Shown in pieces: positions 8,574 to 15,739 of a stretch of 64,000 nucleotides of DNA. Source of the stretch: Caccousia sp900752115 (GTDB taxonomy: Bacteria; Bacillota; Clostridia; Oscillospirales; Acutalibacteraceae). The translations under genes were made by a program, and so were the position numbers. The notes under the pieces are model-generated. The model was not told the DNA's origin and ran no database searches. It saw nothing but the letters and a program-made list of their open reading frames with translations. The DNA lies in the NCBI GenBank assembly GCA_902472225.1, contig CABRNB010000003.1:1-64000 (forward strand), read 5' to 3'. Each line of letters starts with the position of its first letter. Position 1 is the stretch's first letter.

Positions 8574-9884
8574 TCAGGATAACGGAGTAAGGAGAGCGCG
8601 GCAGCGCTCCAGTTGGGAAAGGAACGGGTTCACAAAGGAGTCCACCGACGTTTCCGCGTGGAAGGCGGCCCCTTCAGAGAGCGAAGCGCAGAGCGCTTTC
8701 TGTTCGGTGTAGAGGACAGCGGGACCTGGATCGGCAGCCATGGCGGCCGCCGCTTCGGCAAGGCGCTGCGGAGCAATGTCTTTTGAGGAGAAAAAGGCGC
8801 TTGCCGTGAGGAGAAAGACAGGATCCGCGTCGGAAGCGCTTTCCTCCGATGGCTGTAGGAAATAGGAAAACTGGACCGTCTCCGGAAGTCCCTCCAGCTC
8901 AAGAAAGGGCAGGGAGCCGGGAATCCAGTGCTGGGAAACGGTCAGGCCGGAGGCCGCGAGCGCTTCCATCAGGGCGTTGCTGCGCGCGTAAACCTCTCCG
9001 AAGCCGTCGGGAAGGGGGAGATCTCCGGGAGAGACGGGACGGAAAGCCGTGAAGGAAGTCCGTCTGGACAGCTCTGCGCCTTCCAGCAGCTTGCGCATCA
9101 GACGTTCCGCCGGACGCGTGGCAATGGTGACGCTCAGCGAAGAAAAATGGGAAAAGGATTGCTCCCGCAGGAAGTTGACCCGATGGAGCAGGGCGATTGT
9201 CGCGTCTCCGTGCGAGGGAGTGTCCAGATAAACTGCGTGCAGATGCAGCGTATCTCCCAGATCGGAAAAGACGACAAACGAAATGACGCGTTCCTTTTCC
9301 ACCCAGGCCAGGCAAAGCTCCGGCAAAACGGTTCCGGGAGCCTGGGAGGGATCGAGCGCCTGCGGGATCCCCCGGCCCAGTCTGGCGCGGTAATCCGCTG
9401 CGGCGGCCGAGGGTATGGTGCGCATGGGGAAAATATGAGCATCCGCACCGGAAGGCTCCGGAAGAGAGGCCAGGCGCGTATCGGCAAGTGAGCGGACAGG
9501 CAGTGTGAAAACCGTGGTTTCCTCCTGCGGAAGAGAGAAGCCCCGGCGCAGGAAGAAGGCGTGCAGGGCTTCTTCCTCCTCCGGAGACGCGGCATATCCC
9601 ACCGTCACCGCTTCGCAGCCGCAATCACGCGCGCGCTGAGAGGCTGCGTCGAGCAGCGCGGAGGCTGCGCCGCGCATGCGGCAGTCCTCCTCCGTATAGA
9701 GCGAGAGAATTTCGTACCGTCCTTCCGAGACGCGGGCCAGCAAAGCGGACTGCGGGACTTCGTCCTCCGCTGCGGCCAGCAGCTCGGTTTGTTTCTGGAA
9801 AAGTTCCTCCTGATAATCGGAAAAAACGAGAGACGACCAGGCGTCTCGTTCCCCGGACGGGATCTGTGTAATGGTAAAACTCAT
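8574..9884 (-). CDS. GNAT-like protein with a chaperone-like C-terminal half, partner of the calpain-like protein
   Basis: A 436-residue protein. Residues about 1-130 resemble a GNAT acetyltransferase: YEILSLYTEEDCRMRGAASALLDAA matches beta-4 and the acetyl-CoA loop (RMRGAA at 69-74), and FFLRRGFSLP closes the fold. The middle looks like a second, degenerate GNAT domain (AWVEKERVISFVVFSDL). The C-terminal 150 residues (FLELEGLPETVQFSYFLQPS...) have an alternating hydrophobic pattern reminiscent of small secretion-chaperone or YbjN-like folds; this is an impression only. The start overlaps the stop of the calpain-like gene by 4 bases (ATGA), so the two are made together. An effector-modifying or effector-binding role is inference. 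Confidence 0.6.
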   Translation of the reverse strand: MSFTITQIPSGERDAWSSLVFSDYQEELFQKQTELLAAAEDEVPQSALLARVSEGRYEILSLYTEEDCRMRGAASALLDAASQRARDCGCEAVTVGYAASPEEEEALHAFFLRRGFSLPQEETTVFTLPVRSLADTRLASLPEPSGADAHIFPMRTIPSAAAADYRARLGRGIPQALDPSQAPGTVLPELCLAWVEKERVISFVVFSDLGDTLHLHAVYLDTPSHGDATIALLHRVNFLREQSFSHFSSLSVTIATRPAERLMRKLLEGAELSRRTSFTAFRPVSPGDLPLPDGFGEVYARSNALMEALAASGLTVSQHWIPGSLPFLELEGLPETVQFSYFLQPSEESASDADPVFLLTASAFFSSKDIAPQRLAEAAAAMAADPGPAVLYTEQKALCASLSEGAAFHAETSVDSFVNPFLSQLERCRALLTPLS

Positions 9885-12625
9885 GCGTCGGCTCCTTCCC
9901 CTGCATTGCTTGCCGGCGCGCTGCGCCTGACTTTGCCGTTATAATGGATAGCGTTGACTTTGGAGAGAAATTCGTTGAGTTCCATATAGAACATGCCTCC
10001 TGTCTTGTCCGAGGAGGATTGCTGTGCGTTCACCTGAACCGTGCCGTCCGGCTTGACGGTGCGCATATAGTCAATCACGGTGCTGCCCCATGGATTGCGC
10101 AGCTGAACGAAACGATGTCCGTCCTTCTCCATTACTCCCGTGACGCTGTAGGCGTGTCCCTCTACCAGACCGCCCTGCATGGCTTCCCCGTTCAGGCCCC
10201 GGGGGCCGACGCCTTCCGGAAGAAATGTTTTGCTGCCGATGCCGATGGGAATGTTCTGCTTCAGCGCCGTCTCGAGCGTTTGATAGGCTTCAACAGCGTG
10301 CTCCGTGTATTTTCCGCTCATGGGTCTGTGCTCAAGATGTCCGTTGAACGCTTTGTCCAGATGTCGATCAAAGACGGTCAGGAGATGTTCACGCAGCTGA
10401 TCTTCGGTGATGGAGGGCTTCTGCTGAGACTCCAGTATCATGTTGGAAACCATCAGGAACGGCTGCAGCCCTTCCTGTATGGATGCGTCTTTCCAGATTT
10501 CAGGATCGTGAAGGGCGTCCGCGAAATCTTCCAGATAGACGGGAGACGAAAACATATATTTTGATTCTTCCGCCTCCTTTTCTTTTTTCTGCGTCTCTTC
10601 CTGTGTCTGTTCCTGCGTTTTTTGCGCTTTGATTTTTGCGGGTTTTTCGATTCCGAACTTTTTCTCAAGCTTTTCAAGCGCAAGGTTGGAGAGGGTATTA
10701 AGAAAACTAGGGGCAGAGCCCATCTCGGCTTGAAGATCCGAGGTGCATTTGCTGCAGAATGACGTATATGCGTGCTTTTCCTTCAGTTCAGAGGGAGAAA
10801 AGTTTTGTTGTACCTCGATTTCCTTTTTTGATCCGGTCAGTGTCTCGATAAAAGCGGAGCTGTGACCGCCGCTAATGGCAAGGTAGCTGTGACGGAAGCG
10901 CTCCAATTCGCTCTGCTGCTTTTGCTCCAGTTTTCTGATAGCTTCGGCTTTTATCTCTTCAGGCTTGTTTTCCATGGACTTTTTCAGCTTTTCCATCTCA
11001 TCCGCCTGTTTTTTCTGCAGTTTTTCTGCCTCTGAGCTGTCGTGGAGTCCGGAGGCCGCGTATGCCTTTTCGTAGAGCTGTACCCAAAGGCTGTCCTGTG
11101 CATACAGCTCTCCCATGATAGGAACGGAGGGAACCGACTTGTCGACGGTTACATAAACGGAAACATCCGGTGTGTAGTCGGCGGAACGTTCTGCAATATC
11201 AGTGGCCAGCGCCCCGATTTTGGAAACTTTTTCGGAAGATATGCCTTCCCGCATCAGCTCTGTGAGCTTCTGAAAGCCGCTGAACAGAGCGTGCGCGTTA
11301 TCCGCTCCTTCCCGGTATGCGGAGCGGATGGATTCGGCCACCTGGCTGCTCAATTCCTTGTTTTCGCACAATTCCTCCGCCATCCTGTAGACGTCCTGCA
11401 TACGCTGGAGCTTCATGGACTGTTCCTTGCCGTTTTCCGAATACTGGGAGCGCATCAGATTGACAAGCACGGAGCCGGGCAGGTGGTGAGACATGTCAAG
11501 CGCATGGAGCGTGTCCTGGGGAAGCGCGCTGTATTTTTCCTGCGCGTCCTTTTGGGAAGGGCCTGCGTGGGTTTCCTGCTCTTCGGGGGCAGCCTGCACA
11601 GCTTCTTCCGCAGGGAGAAGGGAGAGCAGGCGGTTTTTCTCTTCCTCGCAGGCTTCCTTCTTTTTCCGGGTTTCGACGGCGGCCAGATTGAGCAGGGAAC
11701 GGTTCTCTCCTCCCTGCAGGAGTTTATACATCAGCGCAGTGTCGTCCAGCTTTGCCAGGTCCTGTTCGGTATAAATTCTGCCCAGGTCGCCGGGCAGCTC
11801 CGAAGGATCGTCAATTCCTTTTTTGAAAAGACGGACCGTCGCCGTGCCGTCCTGATTGTCGCGGATGGACTCCTTGATTTGCTCCGGTCTGGTGATGGCG
11901 AGAGAGGCCAGGCCGCTGAGCAGATAGCAGTCGCCCACGACTCCCTGGCGGATGTCGTGGATCGACGGCTCATGCGGAAAAATCGGGTCGTTTTTCCGGC
12001 TTTGGTAGGAGGCAAAACTCGAGCCGGAGGTATTCATTGCCGGGGCGTTTTGTCCGGTGGCGTCAATTTTCTTGGAACACGCAAACTGATTTTGCGCCAG
12101 ATTACCATCGCAGAAGGTGTCGAAATACAGCTGGTAGCGGCGGGCGATCTGAAGCTCCTTTCCGTCGCCTGCGTTCTTTTCCAGGTAGGAGGAGACAGCG
12201 GAGCGCGCCTTCTGGAGGGAGCGCGACTGCGCCGAAGCGGAGGTGTCGTGCAGGGGAAGGGAGGAGTAGGAGGTAATGGCTTTCATCATGTCCTGAAACG
12301 CGGGGGAGGAGGAGGCTTCGGTGTCCATCTCACAGTTTTCACGCAGATTTCTGTGAAAGGCGTCCATCCGCCGGTCGGAGGCGTTTTGGCGCGACTCTTC
12401 CTTTGTCATTCCGTAAACCTTCTCCTTGACCGGCTTGGAAAAGCGGCCGCCCGAGGAAGAGGCGGTCGGAGCGCCGCGTCCGGTGGAACCGGATTTTCTT
12501 TTTTGCCGGGTGACAGGAGGTTCCTGCAGCGAGGTTCGTACTGTTTTTTGCTGCGGTCCGGCGGAAACAGGGGAACGTGTTCCGGTCTGATTCTGCTTTT
12601 TTTGCTTCGATGTAAAAAGTGCCAT
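9881..12625 (-). CDS. Calpain-like (C2 family) cysteine peptidase, candidate CIS cargo
   Basis: A 914-residue protein with both halves of a calpain active site. The cysteine motif is DIRQGVVGDCYLLSGLASLA with Cys233 (calpain pattern QGxxGDCxxL). The histidine and asparagine motifs are near the C-terminus: GHAYSVTGV with His824 and LRNPWGS with Asn844. In classical calpains Cys and His are about 150-170 residues apart; here about 590 residues are inserted, rich in charged helices and possible coiled coil (residues about 330-700). The first 80 residues are basic, Ser/Gly-rich and look disordered, as is common for cargo loaded into CIS lumens. No signal peptide or membrane segment. It is the first gene of an operon divergent from the CIS structural operon. 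Confidence 0.82.
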   Translation of the reverse strand: MALFTSKQKKQNQTGTRSPVSAGPQQKTVRTSLQEPPVTRQKRKSGSTGRGAPTASSSGGRFSKPVKEKVYGMTKEESRQNASDRRMDAFHRNLRENCEMDTEASSSPAFQDMMKAITSYSSLPLHDTSASAQSRSLQKARSAVSSYLEKNAGDGKELQIARRYQLYFDTFCDGNLAQNQFACSKKIDATGQNAPAMNTSGSSFASYQSRKNDPIFPHEPSIHDIRQGVVGDCYLLSGLASLAITRPEQIKESIRDNQDGTATVRLFKKGIDDPSELPGDLGRIYTEQDLAKLDDTALMYKLLQGGENRSLLNLAAVETRKKKEACEEEKNRLLSLLPAEEAVQAAPEEQETHAGPSQKDAQEKYSALPQDTLHALDMSHHLPGSVLVNLMRSQYSENGKEQSMKLQRMQDVYRMAEELCENKELSSQVAESIRSAYREGADNAHALFSGFQKLTELMREGISSEKVSKIGALATDIAERSADYTPDVSVYVTVDKSVPSVPIMGELYAQDSLWVQLYEKAYAASGLHDSSEAEKLQKKQADEMEKLKKSMENKPEEIKAEAIRKLEQKQQSELERFRHSYLAISGGHSSAFIETLTGSKKEIEVQQNFSPSELKEKHAYTSFCSKCTSDLQAEMGSAPSFLNTLSNLALEKLEKKFGIEKPAKIKAQKTQEQTQEETQKKEKEAEESKYMFSSPVYLEDFADALHDPEIWKDASIQEGLQPFLMVSNMILESQQKPSITEDQLREHLLTVFDRHLDKAFNGHLEHRPMSGKYTEHAVEAYQTLETALKQNIPIGIGSKTFLPEGVGPRGLNGEAMQGGLVEGHAYSVTGVMEKDGHRFVQLRNPWGSTVIDYMRTVKPDGTVQVNAQQSSSDKTGGMFYMELNEFLSKVNAIHYNGKVRRSAPASNAGEGADA

Positions 12626-13034
12626 GCTGTCTTTTGTTCTCCTTTTTTCTGTCTGTTCCGGCCTTCCTGTTCGTTTTCTCCCAAGAAATGGGACGAGGCG
12701 TCACGATTGCGGAAAAGGGGGACATTCCCCCGAACGCCGGAAGGGGCCAAAGGGTCTTGACGGGGTGACGCGGAATCTGCCCGTTGTCTCATACACGGGG
12801 ACAGAAAGATGTCCTTTTGCTTTCCCAGTATATCACACCTGTATTTCAAAGAAAACCGGGAGAATGAACTTTTTTCAAAGAAAAATCGCATTTTAAAAAA
12901 TCTTTAGAAAAAAATCGCATCTTTTATGGTATGATAGAAAAAGCAAAGAATGTGTTCCGCATGGAGATTTCCGTCTGGGGCGGCGCTCGTTTGCAGGATG
13001 ACAGGATAAAAATATCTGCTGTGAGGTGTGTTTC
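12626..13034. promoter_or_regulatory. Divergent control region between the calpain-like operon and the CIS operon
   Basis: 409 bases without a supportable gene. On the minus strand a TATACT -10-like box lies at 12827-12832 (weak -35). On the plus strand TATGAT at 12930-12935 is a plausible -10 for the CIS operon, with no consensus -35; instead an AT-rich block with direct repeats (12881-12912) occupies that place, as expected for an activator-dependent promoter. The CIS leader then runs about 100 bases to the ATG at 13035. Confidence 0.55.
12881..12920 (+). repeat. Direct repeats upstream of the CIS promoter, candidate operator
   Basis: AAAAATCGCAT occurs at 12881-12891 and 12910-12920 (29-base step). 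Between them TTTTAAAAAAT and CTTTAGAAAAA form an 11-base-spaced imperfect repeat (12891-12912), the helical spacing used by OmpR-family dimers. A related pair, CTTTAGAAAAT then CTTTAGGAAAA, lies at 50800-50821 upstream of the NRPS-operon promoter. Function is inferred. Confidence 0.45.
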
Positions 13035-14834
13035 ATGGAAAATCGTCAGCTGCTGCCGTTTGAACGAAACCGCTATTATGTCGGCAAGCTTTTGACTTCG
13101 GCTGATTTTCAGGCCGAGCAGACCTATTTCAATAATAAACGGCGCTTTCTCAATCATTTGATGTTCGGAGCAGGAATCATCTGCGGCCTGAGCGTCTACA
13201 GCCTCGACGATCTCTCCATCATGGTTGAGTCCGGCGCTGCAATTGACGGACTTGGACGCGAGATCGTGGTGGAAAACTCGGTGGTGCGCAAGCTTTCTGC
13301 CATCGAGGGATTTGATTCGCTCGGCAGTGAGCGCGCGGCTCTGTGCCTGCGTTATCGCGAGGAAGCGGTTCATCCCGTTTGTACCGTCAACCGCATGGAA
13401 CACGACGAGGAGTATGAGCTGAACCGGCTGCGCGAGGGCTGGGAGCTTTTTCTGATGGATGCGCAGGACACGGAAACGGACGGCGGAGAGGAGTCGGAAT
13501 TCCTGCAGGAATCCACGCTTTACGAAGACGCCGATTTTGCCGTGACCGTCACGGCTCCGGTGATTGCAAGCGCGGGCAGCGCCGTGAAGGTGCTCGTACG
13601 GGTTCGCAAGCTTTCGCAGGCGCAGAAGAAACTCTCCCTGGACTGTGTGCTCCAGGCGCCGGCCTTCCTGGTGCCGGGCGGTGGACATGAGACGAGAATC
13701 CGCGCCGTAGACCTCGATCTGCAGCAGAACGAGTGTTTCGACTGTCCGAGCTGGCTGACGGCCCAGCAGCCCCTCGACGAGGCTGTGCTTCTGGCAAAGA
13801 CCGACGCTGTGCGGATTACCGTTGACGGCGAGGAAAAGGCGGTTCACGATTCCTTCCTTCTCAAGATGACCGTTTCGTCCGATCCGGTGGAGGAAATTCT
13901 CTCCCGGGAGGTTGGCCGCGTGAGCCTCGAGACCCGGAATTTCTCCGCTCCGCCGGAATACATACGTCTTGCGGACATCAGCCTGCAGCTGACGAAGAGC
14001 GCTTACATCATCGACCGCGTTGAAGAATGCGGCGTAAAGAAATATCTGTATACCACCTCCAGCGAGGAAACGCGCCGCAGCTATGAAAGCTGGTTCGCTT
14101 CCCCCGACAGAGCGGCTGCTGCTGTTTCCGCTCCGCAGCCGGGGCGTGAGGGAGCCGCCGGCGGCCTTTCTTTCCAGGAGCCGCTTTATGCGACCGGCAC
14201 GTGCGAAATTCCGCTCGGCGACAGAGCCCGCCGCGGCGAGACGTTCTACTCGAGCGAGATTATGCACGGCCTCGGCCCCGGCAATGTCTATGTGCAGGTT
14301 GGCTTCGAGTATCTGGCGGAGGACTCGCGTCTGTCCTCGACCGCCAAGAATACCATCTATGGCGATGTTTCCCTGTTCGAGCAGGAGAATCCGCCGGTTG
14401 CGCCGGCTCAGACAGCCGTGAAGGTGATGAACGATCGGGGCAGCTTCGTGGTGGCGGCCAGACTGCAGAAGGAAACCTCCTATGTGATGCTTTTGCTGCG
14501 TTGGGTCGCTGTGAAAATGCCGTCGGAGGACGACCGTTCGCTCCTGCAGCGGATTTCGGACAAGAGCATCAGCGCCGTGCAGCCTACGGTGCTGCTCGGT
14601 ACCCGCGAAAGCTGCTACTTCAGCGTGCGTTTCCGCAACATGGAGCCCTGCGGTCTGACCTATGAGCTGACCGATAAGGATTCCGGCGAGATTACGCCCG
14701 ACGGCGTATACACCGCGCCGGCCAGAGAGGGCGTGTATGAAATCCGCATCAGCTGCGCCGACGCGCCTCTGATCTGTACCTATGCCTATGCGATTGTCAA
14801 GAAAAAGGAAAACAGGGAGGGCGAAGAGTCCTGA
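13035..14834 (+). CDS. CIS-associated protein of unknown function (conserved N-terminal YVGKLL-type domain)
   Basis: A 599-residue protein. The N-terminal 90 residues (PFERNRYYVGKLLTSADFQA, then HLMFGAGIICGLSVYSLDD) match a recurrent but uncharacterised sequence type I associate with extracellular CIS loci: an opening RxYxGKLLTxxDF, EQxYFxxKRR, and GxGxxCGL. The remainder is predicted to be beta-rich with no known catalytic motif. I start at ATG 13035, 8 bases after AGGTG, rather than a GTG three codons earlier. First gene of the CIS operon. The C-terminal 100 residues (DKDSGEITPDGVYTAPAREG) resemble an Ig-like fold, so a surface or spoke component is possible. Confidence 0.7.
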   Translation: MENRQLLPFERNRYYVGKLLTSADFQAEQTYFNNKRRFLNHLMFGAGIICGLSVYSLDDLSIMVESGAAIDGLGREIVVENSVVRKLSAIEGFDSLGSERAALCLRYREEAVHPVCTVNRMEHDEEYELNRLREGWELFLMDAQDTETDGGEESEFLQESTLYEDADFAVTVTAPVIASAGSAVKVLVRVRKLSQAQKKLSLDCVLQAPAFLVPGGGHETRIRAVDLDLQQNECFDCPSWLTAQQPLDEAVLLAKTDAVRITVDGEEKAVHDSFLLKMTVSSDPVEEILSREVGRVSLETRNFSAPPEYIRLADISLQLTKSAYIIDRVEECGVKKYLYTTSSEETRRSYESWFASPDRAAAAVSAPQPGREGAAGGLSFQEPLYATGTCEIPLGDRARRGETFYSSEIMHGLGPGNVYVQVGFEYLAEDSRLSSTAKNTIYGDVSLFEQENPPVAPAQTAVKVMNDRGSFVVAARLQKETSYVMLLLRWVAVKMPSEDDRSLLQRISDKSISAVQPTVLLGTRESCYFSVRFRNMEPCGLTYELTDKDSGEITPDGVYTAPAREGVYEIRISCADAPLICTYAYAIVKKKENREGEES

Positions 14835-14869
14835 TGGGGACTCTTCCCTGGAAAAGGGGGTGAGGCAGG

Positions 14870-15724
14870 TTGATCTATCATGCGGATGAAATGATTTTAT
14901 CACCGATCCGGGAGGTGTTCCGGGGACCTGTGAACGACGTGCTGGTTTGTCAGGATCTCCGTTCGCCCGTCCGCTCCTGTTACATCCTGCTGGCCATCCG
15001 GGACAGGGAGACGGCGAAGCGGCTCCTGCTTGTGCTGCAGAATTCTCAGCGCGAAACGGGCGGGAAGAAGCCGTATGTGAAAATGTTTACGGAAAACGAG
15101 CTCTTATGCCTGCTGTTTGAGTACCGACCGGAGCGCCGCCTGGATCGCTTCGCGCCCGGTCAGCTCGTCACCCCGCAGGCGCGCGAGCGGGTGTGCATCA
15201 ATCTGGTGATGGAATGCCTGTCCAGCCCGCTTCCGTATCCGCTGCTGTTTTTGGCGCTCGAGAAGGAGAATCTGCATCTGCTGCAGGACGACGGGGTTTA
15301 CTTTACCTGCTGCTTTGATTTGAGCCGGTTGGACGAGTCGGCAGGGGAGGCGCAATGCACCGATCGCTGTGTGCAGATTCTTCTGTCGCTGCTCAGGAAG
15401 CAGTCGCGCCGGCAGCTGAAGAGCTTTGAGCTTCTGCGGAAAAAATCCGATCGCGGCGCGTATGCAAGTCTTCCGGAGTTGTATCGCGATATCCGCATCA
15501 GCGCCCTGCCGGAGAAGAAAGCGTCTCTCAAGGAGCGTTCGCAGGGATTCTGGGAGCGAAACAAGGATACCTTTTTCCGGATTTTGCTCCGGTTAAGCAT
15601 TGCGGTTGCCGTGATCGCGCTGATTATTCTGATTTCACAGCTGATATTCGGCGGGTTCCCGCTGCTGCGTCTGTTTCAAAACACATTCGAGGTGATCGGG
15701 ACGGAGAATCTGACCGGCGCCTGA
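14870..15724 (+). CDS. Single-pass membrane protein, possible pseudokinase-like
   Basis: A 284-residue protein: about 230 cytoplasmic residues, then one membrane segment (RILLRLSIAVAVIALIILIS, around residues 241-260) and a short tail. The soluble part has a pattern loosely like a degenerate kinase fold (substrate-lobe-like VCINLVMECLSSPLPYPLLF), with no catalytic HRD or DFG, similar in layout to the membrane pseudokinase EssB/YukC of type VII systems; this comparison is tentative. Translation probably starts at TTG 14870, 5 bases after GGGGGTGAGG; ATG 14891 is the alternative. It lies in the accessory block of the CIS operon and may anchor the particle to the membrane. Confidence 0.6.
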   Translation: MIYHADEMILSPIREVFRGPVNDVLVCQDLRSPVRSCYILLAIRDRETAKRLLLVLQNSQRETGGKKPYVKMFTENELLCLLFEYRPERRLDRFAPGQLVTPQARERVCINLVMECLSSPLPYPLLFLALEKENLHLLQDDGVYFTCCFDLSRLDESAGEAQCTDRCVQILLSLLRKQSRRQLKSFELLRKKSDRGAYASLPELYRDIRISALPEKKASLKERSQGFWERNKDTFFRILLRLSIAVAVIALIILISQLIFGGFPLLRLFQNTFEVIGTENLTGA

Positions 15725-15739
15725 GGGGAGGATCTGTGC

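Noticed and set aside
12924..14903. 659-residue open frame on the minus strand
   Set aside because: Antisense to the 13035-14834 gene, which has the conserved N-terminal motif and follows the operon promoter. The antisense frame is Arg/His-rich without motifs.
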